Shown piece after piece: positions 47,113-56,372 of a DNA stretch of 64,000 nt. Location of the stretch: the NCBI GenBank assembly GCA_046347635.1, contig JAXMFT010000011.1:122455-186454 (forward strand), written 5' to 3'. Made by a program: the position numbers and the translations under genes. Origin of the DNA: JAGVSZ01 sp019137045. Lineage in GTDB: Bacteria > Pseudomonadota > Gammaproteobacteria > Burkholderiales > SG8-39. Under the pieces are notes generated by a model, which saw nothing but the letters and a program-made list of their open reading frames with translations, made no database searches and was not told the origin of the DNA. Position 1 is the first letter of the stretch; every line of letters starts with the position of its first letter.

Positions 47113-48276
47113 GTGACGACGCACCGCTGGCGCTTCGTCATCCTCCCGCTCGTCCTGCTCGCGGGGCTCGCCGCCTTCGCGTACTACGCTTTTCGCGCGC
47201 CGGCACCGGCCGCCCGGGGTCCGGCCGGGCCGGCGGCCTCCGCCAAGGGGGCGGTCGGACCGGTGGCGGTCGAAGTCGCGCGCGTGGCGCTCGCCGTGGT
47301 GCAGGAGGACATCGATGCGGTCGGCACGCTGCGCTCGAACGAAGCGGTCGTCGTCCGCCCCGAGATCTCCGGCCGCATCGAGCGGCTGAACTTCACCGAG
47401 GGGGCGGCGGTCCGGAAGGGGCAGGTCATCGTCGCCCTGGACGACTCGGTCCCGGCGGCGGAGCTCGCCCAGGCGAAGGCGAACCTGGCGCTCGCCGAGA
47501 GCAACTTCCAGCGCACCCAGGAGCTCGAGAAGCAGAAGTTCGTGAGCGCGACCGCGAAGGACCAGGCGCTGAACGGGCTGCGCGTGGCGCAGGCGAGCGT
47601 CCAGCTCGCCGAGGCGCGGCTCGCGCGGACGCAGATCGTGGCCCCCTTCGGCGGGGTGATCGGCATCCGGCAGGTGAGCGTGGGCGACTACGTGAAGGAG
47701 GGGCAGGACCTCGTGACGCTGGAGGACATCTCCGCGCTCAAGGTCGATTTCCGCGTGCCCGAGCAGCTGCTCGCGGCGCTGCGCCCGGGCCAGAAGGTGG
47801 AGGTGACGACCGACGCGCTGCCGGGACGCACGCACGTCGCCACCGTCGATGCGATCGACCCGCTGGTCGACCAGGCCGGGCGCGCGGTGCTGCTGCGCGC
47901 ACGCCTGCGCAACAACGACGGGCAGCTGCGGCCGGGAATGTTCGTGCGCACGCGGCTGATCGTGTCGCAGCGGCAGGACGCCTTGACGGTGCCGGAGGAG
48001 GCGCTGGTGCCGGTAGGGGCGGACCAGTTCGTCTTCCGCGTCGTGGACGGCAGGGCGCAGCGGGTGAGGATCCGCACGGGCGTGCGGCGCGGCGGAACGG
48101 TGGAGGTGGTCGAGGGCCTCGCCGGGGGCGACGTGGTGGTGACTGCCGGCCAGCTCAAGCTGCGCGACGGCGTGCCGGTCGCGGTCGGCACGCCCGCCGG
48201 CAAGCCGCCCGCGCCCCCGGTGGCCGGGCAAGGCGGGCCGCCCGCGGGCGCCGGGCCCGGCAAGTCGGGCGGCTAG
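47113..48276 (+). CDS. RND efflux periplasmic adaptor (membrane fusion protein)
   Basis: A 387-residue HlyD/AcrA-type adaptor with an N-terminal membrane anchor (FVILPLVLLAGLAAFAYYAF). The lipoyl halves are VVVRPEISGRIERLNFTEGA and RTQIVAPFGGVIGIRQVSVG, flanking a helical hairpin (about 115-170). The end is a Gly/Pro-rich tail. It starts at a GTG three bases after rnhA, and the pump gene follows after eight bases. Confidence 0.9.
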   Translation: MTTHRWRFVILPLVLLAGLAAFAYYAFRAPAPAARGPAGPAASAKGAVGPVAVEVARVALAVVQEDIDAVGTLRSNEAVVVRPEISGRIERLNFTEGAAVRKGQVIVALDDSVPAAELAQAKANLALAESNFQRTQELEKQKFVSATAKDQALNGLRVAQASVQLAEARLARTQIVAPFGGVIGIRQVSVGDYVKEGQDLVTLEDISALKVDFRVPEQLLAALRPGQKVEVTTDALPGRTHVATVDAIDPLVDQAGRAVLLRARLRNNDGQLRPGMFVRTRLIVSQRQDALTVPEEALVPVGADQFVFRVVDGRAQRVRIRTGVRRGGTVEVVEGLAGGDVVVTAGQLKLRDGVPVAVGTPAGKPPAPPVAGQGGPPAGAGPGKSGG

Positions 48277-48284
48277 GGCGCGCG

Positions 48285-51200
48285 ATGGTTCTCTCCGACC
48301 TGTGCATCCGCCGGCCGGTGCTCGCCACCGTCATGAGCCTCGTCGTGGTGCTGCTCGGCGTCGTCTCCTACCAGCGGCTGCCGGTGCGCGAGTACCCGAA
48401 GATCGACGAGCCGGTGGTCACCGTCGAGACCAAGTACCGCGGCGCGAGCGCCGAGATCATCGAGTCGCGCGTGACCAAGGTGCTGGAGGATTCGCTCGCC
48501 GGGATCGAGGGCGTGGACGTGCTGACCTCGATCAGCCGCGCGGAGAACAGCCAGATCACCGTGCGCTTTCGCCTGGAGCGCAACCCCGACGCGGCGGCGA
48601 GCGACGTGCGCGACCGGGTGGCGCGCGTGCGCGGCCGGCTGCCCGAGGACGTGGAGGAGCCGGTGATCGCCAAGGTCGAGGCCGACGCGAACCCGATCAT
48701 CTGGCTCGCCTTCTCGAGCGACCGCTACTCGCCCCTCGAGGTGAGCGACTTCGCCAGCCGGCTGGTGAAGACGCGCCTGCAGACGCTGCCCGGGGCGGCG
48801 GACGTGCGCGTGTACGGCGAACGCCGCTACTCGATGCGCATCTGGCTCGACCGCAACAAGCTCGCCGCCTACCGGCTGACGCCGCAGGACGTCGAGGACG
48901 CGCTGCGGCGGCAGAACGTGGAGGTGCCGGCGGGGCGCATCGAGAGCCGCGCGCGCGAGTTCTCCGTGGTCGCGGAGACCGATCTCGCCCGTCCGCAGCA
49001 GTTCGAAGACGTGATCGTGAAGTACGTGAACAACTACCCGGTGCGCATCCGCGACGTCGGGCGGGCGCAGATCGGCGCGCAGGACGAGCGCTCGATCGTG
49101 CGCTCGGACGGCAAGCCGGCCGTCGCGCTCGGCGTGATCAAGCAGGCGACCGCCAATCCGCTCGACCTGTCGCGGGCGATCCGGGCCGAGCTGCCGCACG
49201 TGCTCGCCGACCTGCCCGAGGGCGTCACGGTGAACATCTCGTACGACTCCTCGGTGTTCATCGACCGCTCGATCCAGGCGGTGCTGCGCGCGATCGGCGA
49301 GGCGATCGCGCTGGTGGCGCTGGTCATCTTCGTGTTCCTGCGTTCGGTGCGCGCCTCGGTGATCCCGCTCGTCACGATCCCGGTCTCGCTCGTCGGCGCC
49401 TTTGCGCTGATGTACCTCTTCGGGTTCAGCGTCAACACGCTCACGCTGCTCGCGCTGGTGCTGGCGATCGGGCTGGTGGTGGACGACGCGATCGTGATGC
49501 TCGAGAACATCTACCGCCACGTCGAGGACGGGATGGCGCGGTTCCAGGCGGCGCTGGTCGGGTCGCGCGAGATCGGCTTCGCGGTGGTGGCGATGACCCT
49601 CACGCTGGCCGCGGTGTACGCCCCGATCGCGTTCATGACCGGGCGCACCGGGAAGCTCTTCATCGAGTTCGCGCTGACGCTCGCCGGCGCCGTGCTGGTG
49701 TCCGGGTTCACCGCGCTCACGCTCTCGCCGATGATGTGCTCGAAGCTCCTGCGCCACGAGCGGCGCCACGGCCGGCTGTACAACCTGGTCGAGCGGGGAC
49801 TGAACGGGCTCACGCGCGCCTACCGGCGTGCGCTGGAGGCGTCGCTGAACGCCCGCTGGCTCGTGCTGCTGGTGGGCGCGGCGGTCGCCGGGTCGAGCGT
49901 GCTCGTGTTCAAGGCGCTCAAGCAGGAGCTCGCCCCGCTGGAGGACCGCGGCGTCGTCCTGGGCGTGTTCGTCGGGCCGGAGGGCGCCACGATCGACTAC
50001 ACCGAGCGGTACGGCCGGCAGATCGAGCGCATCTACGCCGGGGTGCCCGAGGGCGAGCGCTACTTCGTGGTCTCGGGCAGCCCGGTCGTCTCGCAGGGCA
50101 TCTCGTTTCTCGGGCTCACCGACTGGGACCGGCGCGAGCGCAAGGCGGCCGACGTGCAGCGCGAGCTCGCCCCGAAGCTCTTCGGGCTTCCCGGCGTGAT
50201 GGCGTTCCCCATCCTGCCGCAGTCGCTCGGCCAGAGCCCGCGCGCGAAGCCGGTCGAGGTCGTGATCGTGAGCTCGTTCAGCTACGAGGAGCTGGAGAAG
50301 GTGGTGGAGCGCGTGGTGGCCGCGGCGCAGAAGAACCCGCGGCTGCTCAACCTCGAGACCGATCTGCGCCTCAACAAGCCGGAGATCAAGGTCCAGGTCG
50401 ACCGCAACCGCGCGGCGGACGCCGGGGTCCAGGTGGAGGCGGTCGGGCGCGCGCTGGAGACCATGCTCGGCGGGCGGCAGGTGACGCGCTTCAAGCAGGC
50501 CGGCGAGCAGTACGACGTGATCGTCCAGATGGTGCCCGCCGACCGCGCGAACCCCGAGGACATCAGCAACATCTTCGTGCGCGGGCGCAACGACGCCATG
50601 GTCCCGCTCTCGAGCCTGGTCACGACCCGCGTCGCGGTCGCGCCGCGCGAGCTGAACCACTTCGGCCAGCGGCGTTCGGCCACCATCACCGCGAACCTCG
50701 CGCCCGGCTATTCCCTCGGGGAGGCGCTCGCGTTCATGGAGGGCGTCGTGCGGGCGGAGCTCCCGCCGGGGGCCGCGCTCGACTACAACGGGGTGTCGCG
50801 CGAGTTCCGGGTCTCCGCCGCCGGCCTGTACTTCACCTTCCTGCTCGCCCTCGCGTTCATCTACCTCGTGCTCGCGGCGCAGTTCGAGAGCTTTCGCGAC
50901 CCGCTCATCATCCTGCTGACCGTGCCCCTGTCGATGACCGGCGCGCTCGCGGCGCTCCACTTGAGCGGCGGCACCCTCAACGTCTACAGCCAGATCGGGC
51001 TCGTGACCCTGGTCGGCCTCATCACCAAGCACGGCATCCTGATCGTGGAGTTCTCGAACCAGGTGCAGGCGCAGGGGCGGGAGATCCGCGCCGCGGTGGT
51101 CGAGGCCGCGGTGCTGCGGCTGCGCCCGATCCTGATGACCACCGGGGCGATGGTGCTCGGGGCCACCCCGCTCGCATTCGCGCACGGCGCGGGCGCCGAG

Positions 51201-51362
51201 AGCCGCCGGCCGATCGGCTGGGTCATCGTCGGCGGGCTGCTGCTCGGCACGCTGCTCACGCTGTTCGTCGTCCCGACCGTCTACACCCTGCTCGCGCGCC
51301 GGCACCGTGCACCGCAGGCCGCGGCAGGCGAGGCCGAGCCGGCTGCACCCGCGCACGTATGA
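48285..51362 (+). CDS. RND multidrug efflux transporter (HAE1 family)
   Basis: A 1025-residue inner-membrane proton-driven pump with 12 helices and two large periplasmic loops. The first helix is LATVMSLVVVLLGVVSYQRL; proton-relay Asp pair lies in AIGLVVDDAIVMLENIYRH, and the matching Lys in LVGLITKHGILIVEFSNQV. The usual REYPKIDEPVVTVETKY follows helix 1. No outer-membrane channel gene is beside it, so it probably uses a TolC-type channel encoded elsewhere. Its stop overlaps dnaQ. Confidence 0.93.
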   Translation: MVLSDLCIRRPVLATVMSLVVVLLGVVSYQRLPVREYPKIDEPVVTVETKYRGASAEIIESRVTKVLEDSLAGIEGVDVLTSISRAENSQITVRFRLERNPDAAASDVRDRVARVRGRLPEDVEEPVIAKVEADANPIIWLAFSSDRYSPLEVSDFASRLVKTRLQTLPGAADVRVYGERRYSMRIWLDRNKLAAYRLTPQDVEDALRRQNVEVPAGRIESRAREFSVVAETDLARPQQFEDVIVKYVNNYPVRIRDVGRAQIGAQDERSIVRSDGKPAVALGVIKQATANPLDLSRAIRAELPHVLADLPEGVTVNISYDSSVFIDRSIQAVLRAIGEAIALVALVIFVFLRSVRASVIPLVTIPVSLVGAFALMYLFGFSVNTLTLLALVLAIGLVVDDAIVMLENIYRHVEDGMARFQAALVGSREIGFAVVAMTLTLAAVYAPIAFMTGRTGKLFIEFALTLAGAVLVSGFTALTLSPMMCSKLLRHERRHGRLYNLVERGLNGLTRAYRRALEASLNARWLVLLVGAAVAGSSVLVFKALKQELAPLEDRGVVLGVFVGPEGATIDYTERYGRQIERIYAGVPEGERYFVVSGSPVVSQGISFLGLTDWDRRERKAADVQRELAPKLFGLPGVMAFPILPQSLGQSPRAKPVEVVIVSSFSYEELEKVVERVVAAAQKNPRLLNLETDLRLNKPEIKVQVDRNRAADAGVQVEAVGRALETMLGGRQVTRFKQAGEQYDVIVQMVPADRANPEDISNIFVRGRNDAMVPLSSLVTTRVAVAPRELNHFGQRRSATITANLAPGYSLGEALAFMEGVVRAELPPGAALDYNGVSREFRVSAAGLYFTFLLALAFIYLVLAAQFESFRDPLIILLTVPLSMTGALAALHLSGGTLNVYSQIGLVTLVGLITKHGILIVEFSNQVQAQGREIRAAVVEAAVLRLRPILMTTGAMVLGATPLAFAHGAGAESRRPIGWVIVGGLLLGTLLTLFVVPTVYTLLARRHRAPQAAAGEAEPAAPAHV

Positions 51363-52066
51363 GGCAGATCGTCCTCGACACCGAGACGACCGGCCTCAAC
51401 GCGCGCCTCGGCGACCGCATCATCGAGATCGGCTGCGTGGAGCTGGTGAACCGGCGCCCGACCGGCAACCACTTCCACCGCTACCTCAACCCGGAGCGCG
51501 AGGTCGAGGAGGGCGCGCTGCGCGTGCACGGCATCACCAGCGAGTTCCTGCAGGACAAGCCGCGCTTCGCCGACATCGCGCGCGAGCTGGTCGAGTACCT
51601 CGCGGGCGCGGAGCTGGTCATCCACAACGCGGCCTTCGACGTCGAGTTCCTGAACGCCGAGCTCGAGCGCCTCGCCCTCGGCCCGCTGGAGCGGCACGTC
51701 GCCGCGGTGGTGGACACCCTGCGGCAGGCGCGCGACCTCCACCCGGGCAAGAGGAACTCGCTCGACGCCCTGTGCGAGCGCTACCAGGTCGAGCACTCGC
51801 ACCGCACCCTGCACGGGGCGCTGCTCGACGCGAGCCTGCTCGCCGAGGTGTACCTCGCGATGACGCGCGGCCAGGAGAGCCTGGCGATCGAGCCGGACGC
51901 GGCCGTTCGCCCGGCGGCGGAGGGAACGCGGTCCTCCGGCGCCCGCCCCCGCCTCGTGGTCCTGCGCGCGAGCGCGGAGGAGGCCGCAGAGCACCGCCGC
52001 GTGCTCGACCAGATCGCGCAGGAGTCCAAGGGCACGCCGGTGTGGACGGCCGGCACCGCGGCCTGA
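51359..52066 (+). CDS. dnaQ: DNA polymerase III epsilon subunit
   Basis: The 3-5 proofreading exonuclease. The 235-residue protein has ExoI motif QIVLDTETTGLNARLGDRII, ExoII HNAAFDVEFLNAEL and the ExoIII region RTLHGALLDASLLAEVYLAM. The C-terminal tail (about 190-235) is the part that binds the polymerase in known enzymes. Start ATG overlaps the RND stop. Confidence 0.94.
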   Translation: MRQIVLDTETTGLNARLGDRIIEIGCVELVNRRPTGNHFHRYLNPEREVEEGALRVHGITSEFLQDKPRFADIARELVEYLAGAELVIHNAAFDVEFLNAELERLALGPLERHVAAVVDTLRQARDLHPGKRNSLDALCERYQVEHSHRTLHGALLDASLLAEVYLAMTRGQESLAIEPDAAVRPAAEGTRSSGARPRLVVLRASAEEAAEHRRVLDQIAQESKGTPVWTAGTAA

Positions 52067-52068
52067 TC

Positions 52069-52074
52069 TATACT
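52069..52074 (+). promoter_or_regulatory. Candidate -10 of the acyl-CoA synthetase gene
   Basis: TATACT lies 36 bases before the acyl-CoA synthetase start and just past the dnaQ stop, in a locally AT-rich patch. Confidence 0.35.
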
Positions 52075-52110
52075 TTTCGCTCCAGCACCGCCGCCCCGGA
52101 GCCGACCGCC

Positions 52111-53760
52111 ATGCCCGCCGGACGCGCCAACCCCTACGAGCAGGACCTGGAGCGCAACGCGGCGAACTTCGCCCCGCTGACGCCGCTCACCTTCATCGAG
52201 TGGAGCGCCGCGGTCTATCCGCGCCGGACCGCGGTGATCCACGGGGCGCGCCGGTACACCTGGGGCGAGACCTACGCGCGCGCCCGGCGCCTCGCCTCCG
52301 CGCTCGCCCGGCGCGGCGTCGGCGCGGGCGACACGGTCGCGGCGATGCTCGCGAACACGCCCGAGATGTACGAGTGCCACTTCGGCGTGCCGATGACCGG
52401 GGCGGTGCTGAACACGCTCAACACGCGCCTGGACGCCGCGGCGATCGGGTTCATGCTCGGCCACGGCGAGGCCAAGGTGCTGCTCACCGACCGCGAGTTC
52501 GCCGGCACGATCGCCGGGGCGCTCGCGCCGCTCGAGCGCCGGCCGATCGTCATCGACGTCGACGATCCGGAGTACGCCGGCCCGGGAGACCGGCTCGGGG
52601 AGCTCGACTACGAGGCGTTCCTCGCGGGCGGCGACCCCGGGTTCGACTGGCAGCCGCCGGCCGACGAGTGGCAGGCGATCGCGCTCAACTACACCTCGGG
52701 CACCACCGGCAACCCGAAGGGCGTGGTGTACTCCCATCGCGGCGCGTACCTGAACGGCGTGGGCAACATCCTCACCTGGGGCATGCCGCGCCACGCGGTG
52801 TACCTCTGGACGCTGCCGATGTTCCACTGCAACGGCTGGTGCTTTCCGTGGACGATGGCGGCGAACGCCGGGACGAACGTGTGCCTGCGGCGGGTCGATC
52901 CGGCGCTCATCTTCCCGCTCATCAGGGCGCACGGAGTCACGCACTACTGCGGCGCCCCGATCGTCCACACCAGCCTGATCAACGCCGACCCGAAGCTGCG
53001 CGAGGGCATCACGCACAAGGTCTCCGCCTTCGTCGCCGGCGCCGCGCCACCGCAGTCGATGATCGAGGGCATGGAGCGGATCGGCTTCGACCTCACCCAC
53101 GTCTACGGGCTCACCGAGACCTACGGCCCGGCCACCGTCTGCGCCAAGCACGACGAGTGGTCCGCGCTCGACGCCGGGGCGCGCGCCGAGCGCAACGGGC
53201 GCCAGGGCGTGCGCTACCTGCTCGAAGAAGGCTGCATGGTGATGGACCCGGCGACCATGCAGCCGGTGCCGGCCGACGGCGAGACGATGGGCGAGATCAT
53301 GTTCCGCGGCAACGTCACGATGAAGGGCTACCTCAAGAACCCGCAGGCGACCGCGGAGGCGTTTGAGGGGGGCTGGTTCCACTCGGGCGATCTCGCGGTG
53401 CGGCAGCCCGACGGCTACATCAAGATCAAGGACCGCGCCAAGGACATCATCATCTCGGGCGGGGAGAACATCTCGTCGCTCGAGGTGGAGGACGTGATCT
53501 GCCGCCACCCGGCGGTGCTCGCGGTCGCGGTGGTCGCGCAGCCCGACGCGAGGTGGGGCGAGACGCCGTGCGCGTTCGTGGAGCTGAAGCCGGGCGCGAC
53601 CGCCACCGCCGCGGAGATCACGGAGCACTGCCGCGCGCATCTCGCCCGCTTCAAGGCGCCGCGCGCGGTGGTGTTCGGCGCCCTGCCGCGCACCTCCACC
53701 GGCAAGATCCAGAAGTTCATGTTGCGCCAGCAGGCCAGGTCGGTCTCGGCGATCGAATAG
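52111..53760 (+). CDS. Acyl-CoA synthetase (AMP-forming)
   Basis: A 549-residue ANL-family ligase activating a carboxylic acid to its CoA ester. Motifs: P-loop YTSGTTGNPKGVVYSHRGAY, adenylate region YGLTETYGPATVC, hinge IKIKDRAKDIIISGGENISS and the catalytic Lys near the end in PRTSTGKIQKFMLR. The sequence resembles the medium-chain/propionate-like group found beside beta-oxidation genes. An enoyl-CoA hydratase follows after 16 bases. Confidence 0.92.
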   Translation: MPAGRANPYEQDLERNAANFAPLTPLTFIEWSAAVYPRRTAVIHGARRYTWGETYARARRLASALARRGVGAGDTVAAMLANTPEMYECHFGVPMTGAVLNTLNTRLDAAAIGFMLGHGEAKVLLTDREFAGTIAGALAPLERRPIVIDVDDPEYAGPGDRLGELDYEAFLAGGDPGFDWQPPADEWQAIALNYTSGTTGNPKGVVYSHRGAYLNGVGNILTWGMPRHAVYLWTLPMFHCNGWCFPWTMAANAGTNVCLRRVDPALIFPLIRAHGVTHYCGAPIVHTSLINADPKLREGITHKVSAFVAGAAPPQSMIEGMERIGFDLTHVYGLTETYGPATVCAKHDEWSALDAGARAERNGRQGVRYLLEEGCMVMDPATMQPVPADGETMGEIMFRGNVTMKGYLKNPQATAEAFEGGWFHSGDLAVRQPDGYIKIKDRAKDIIISGGENISSLEVEDVICRHPAVLAVAVVAQPDARWGETPCAFVELKPGATATAAEITEHCRAHLARFKAPRAVVFGALPRTSTGKIQKFMLRQQARSVSAIE

Positions 53761-53776
53761 GGAAAGGATCCACGAC

Positions 53777-54574
53777 ATGAGCGCGCAGCCGCAACCTGCG
53801 ACCCCCGTCCTCCTGCGGGAGGACCGCGACGGGGTCGCGACGCTGACCTTGAACCGGCCCGAGTCCTACAACCTGCTCACCGCGGAGGCCATCGACGCGC
53901 TGCAGGGCGCCTTCGACGCGCTCGCCCAGGACGAGGGCGTGCGCGTCGTCGTCATCGCCGCCCGGGGAAAGGGCTTTTCCGCCGGTCACGACCTGAAGGA
54001 GATCCGTGCGCTCGGGACCCAGCCGCGCATCGCCGAGCTCTTTCGCCGCTGCAGCCGGATGATGGCCTCGATCCCGCGGCTCCCGCAGCCGGTGATCGCG
54101 CAGGTGCAGGGCGCGGCGGCGGCGGCCGGTTGCCAGCTGGTCGCGCAGTGCGACCTGGCGGTCGCCGCGGAGGGCGCGAAGTTCGCCACCCCGGGGGTGA
54201 ACTGGGGCTTCTACTGCTCGACTCCGGGGGTCGCGCTCGGGCGCAACCTCGCGCGCAAGCACGCGATGGAGATGCTGTTGACCGGCGACATGATCGACGC
54301 GCGCCGCGCGCTCGAGTGGGGGCTGGTGAACCGCGTCGTGCCGGCCGGCGAGCTGGAGGAGACGGTGCGCCGGCTCGCCGCGCAGATCCGGTCGAAACCG
54401 CGCGCGACTGTCGCCGCGGGCAAGCGCGCGTTCTACGAGCAGCTCGAGATGGGGCTGGAGCGCGCCTACGAGCTCGCCGGCCAGGTCATCGCCTCCAGCT
54501 TCGCGCACGAGGAGGGGCGCGAGGGCATGGACGCGTTCATCGAGAAGCGCCCGCCGAGCTGGCAGGGGCGCTGA
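53777..54574 (+). CDS. Enoyl-CoA hydratase/isomerase
   Basis: A 265-residue crotonase-family protein. The oxyanion-hole segments are GKGFSAGHDLKEIRALG and QGAAAAAGCQLVAQCDLAVA. The residues usual for hydratase glutamates are not clear: the region after the second segment reads KFATPGVNWGFYCSTPGVAL, so the activity may be isomerase or another crotonase reaction. It is probably cotranscribed with the synthetase. Confidence 0.85.
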   Translation: MSAQPQPATPVLLREDRDGVATLTLNRPESYNLLTAEAIDALQGAFDALAQDEGVRVVVIAARGKGFSAGHDLKEIRALGTQPRIAELFRRCSRMMASIPRLPQPVIAQVQGAAAAAGCQLVAQCDLAVAAEGAKFATPGVNWGFYCSTPGVALGRNLARKHAMEMLLTGDMIDARRALEWGLVNRVVPAGELEETVRRLAAQIRSKPRATVAAGKRAFYEQLEMGLERAYELAGQVIASSFAHEEGREGMDAFIEKRPPSWQGR

Positions 54575-54578
54575 CCGC

Positions 54579-54601
54579 CGCCCCCCCGGGGACGGGGGGC
54601 G
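54579..54601 (+). terminator. GC-rich hairpin after enoyl-CoA hydratase gene
   Basis: CGCCCCCC and GGGGGGCG form an 8-base stem with a 7-base loop, five bases past the stop. No U-run follows, so this is a weak terminator candidate. A TAAAAT at 54623-54628 may be the -10 of etfB. Confidence 0.4.
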
Positions 54602-54655
54602 CGGCGGCGGCGGGGTTTCCGATAAAATCGCGCGTCCTCTCCCGCGGGTTGCCCG

Positions 54656-55405
54656 ATGAAAGTCCTCGTTCCGATCAAGCGCGTCATCGACTACAACGTG
54701 AAGGTCCGCGTGAAGGCGGACGGCACGGGGGTCGAAACCGCCAACGTGAAGATGTCGATGAACCCGTTCGACGAGATCGCGGTCGAGGAGGCGGTGCGGC
54801 TGAAGGAGGCCGGCGTCGCCACCGAGGTGGTGGTGGTGTCCTGCGGCGTCGCCGCCTGCCAGGAGACGCTGCGCACCGCGCTCGCGATCGGGGCCGACCG
54901 CGCGCTCCTGGTGGAGACCGACGCGGAGCTGCAGCCGCTCGCCGTGGCGAAGCTCCTGAAGGCGATCGTGGCGAAGGAGGGCCCGCAGATCGCGCTGCTC
55001 GGCAAGCAGGCGATCGACGACGACGCGAACCAGACCGGGCAGATGCTCGCCGCGCTGCTCGGCTGGCCGCAGGCGACCTTCGCCTCCAAGGTGAAGATCG
55101 CGGACGGGAAAGCGGAGGTGACGCGCGAGGTGGACGGCGGCCTGGAGACCGTGGCGACCAAGCTCCCCGTGGTGATCACCGTGGACCTGCGCCTGAACGA
55201 GCCGCGCTACGTCACGCTGCCCAACATCATGAAGGCGAAGAAGAAGCCGCTGGAGACGCTCAAGCCCGACGCGCTCGGCGTGGACGTCGCCCCGCGCCTC
55301 GCCACGCTCAAGGTGGCGGAGCCGCCCAAGCGCAAGGGGGGCGTGAAAGTCCCCGACGCGGCGGCGCTGGTGGACAAGCTCAGGAACGAAGCGAAGGTCA
55401 TCTAG
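54656..55405 (+). CDS. etfB: Electron transfer flavoprotein beta subunit
   Basis: A 249-residue subunit binding AMP in the ETF heterodimer, which takes electrons from acyl-CoA dehydrogenases. MKVLVPIKRVIDYNVKVRVK opens the chain, and the ETF signature is in the VAKEGPQIALLGKQAIDDDA region. etfA starts immediately at the next base. Confidence 0.95.
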   Translation: MKVLVPIKRVIDYNVKVRVKADGTGVETANVKMSMNPFDEIAVEEAVRLKEAGVATEVVVVSCGVAACQETLRTALAIGADRALLVETDAELQPLAVAKLLKAIVAKEGPQIALLGKQAIDDDANQTGQMLAALLGWPQATFASKVKIADGKAEVTREVDGGLETVATKLPVVITVDLRLNEPRYVTLPNIMKAKKKPLETLKPDALGVDVAPRLATLKVAEPPKRKGGVKVPDAAALVDKLRNEAKVI

Positions 55406-56338
55406 ATGTCGATCCTCGTCATTGCCGAACACGACAACAGCCACCTCAAGGCCGCGACGCTCCACGCCCTGGGGGCGGCAAGGGCGATCGGAGGCGAGGC
55501 GCACGTGCTGGTCGCCGGGGGCGGCTGCGAGGCCGTGGCTCAGGCCGCGGCCCGGGCGCAGGGCGTCGCCAAGGTGCTGCTGGCCGACGCGCCGCACTAC
55601 CGGGACGAGCTGGCCGAGAGCCTCGCCACCCTGGTCGTGCAGCTCGCCAAGGACTACGGCCACGTGCTCCTGCCCGCGACCACGTTCGGCAAGAACCTCG
55701 GGCCGCGGATCGCCGCGCTGCTGGACGTGGCGCAGGTCTCGGACATCGTCGCGGTCGAGTCGCCCGACACCTTCGTGCGGCCGATCTACGCGGGCAACGC
55801 GATGGCGACCGTCCGATCGAAGGACCCGATCAAGGTGATCACGGTGCGCACGACCGGTTTCGAGGCCGTGCCGGCGAGCGGCGGGAGCGCGGCGGTGGAG
55901 AAGCTCGCGCCGGGGCCCGACGCGGGCCTGACGACGCTGCTCGGGCGCGAGCTCACCAAGAGCGAGCGTCCGGAGCTCACCGCGGCGAAGGTGGTCGTTT
56001 CGGGCGGGCGCGGCATGGGCTCGGGCGAGAATTTCAAGCTGCTCGAGCCGATCGCCGACAAGCTGAACGCCGCGATGGGAGCGAGCCGGGCGGCGGTGGA
56101 CGCGGGCTTCGTGCCCAACGACTGGCAGGTGGGGCAGACCGGGAAGATCGTCGCCCCCGAGCTGTACATCGCGGTCGGGATCTCGGGCGCGATCCAGCAC
56201 CTCGCGGGGATGAAGGACAGCCGCGTGATCGTGGCGATCAACAAGGACGAGGAGGCGCCGATCTTCCAGGTCGCCGACTACGGCATCGTGGGCGACCTCT
56301 TCAAGGTCGTCCCGGAGCTCGTCAAGGCGCTCGGCTGA
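55406..56338 (+). CDS. etfA: Electron transfer flavoprotein alpha subunit
   Basis: A 310-residue FAD-binding subunit. The FAD domain shows VVSGGRGMGSGENFKLLEPI, then GATGs-like GQTGKIVAPELYIAVGISGA and HLAGMKDSRVIVAINKDEEA with IFQVADYGIVGDLF. It starts directly after the etfB stop, and the acyl-CoA dehydrogenase gene follows after 34 bases. Confidence 0.95.
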   Translation: MSILVIAEHDNSHLKAATLHALGAARAIGGEAHVLVAGGGCEAVAQAAARAQGVAKVLLADAPHYRDELAESLATLVVQLAKDYGHVLLPATTFGKNLGPRIAALLDVAQVSDIVAVESPDTFVRPIYAGNAMATVRSKDPIKVITVRTTGFEAVPASGGSAAVEKLAPGPDAGLTTLLGRELTKSERPELTAAKVVVSGGRGMGSGENFKLLEPIADKLNAAMGASRAAVDAGFVPNDWQVGQTGKIVAPELYIAVGISGAIQHLAGMKDSRVIVAINKDEEAPIFQVADYGIVGDLFKVVPELVKALG

Positions 56339-56372
56339 CGGGCGCGGCGGGCGCGAGGGTTCGGAGGTTGCG

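Noticed and set aside
48273..51356. A 1027-codon minus-strand frame across the RND transporter gene
   Set aside because: It is the antisense shadow of a clear RND pump; composition is Arg/His/Asp-rich and no family is recognisable.
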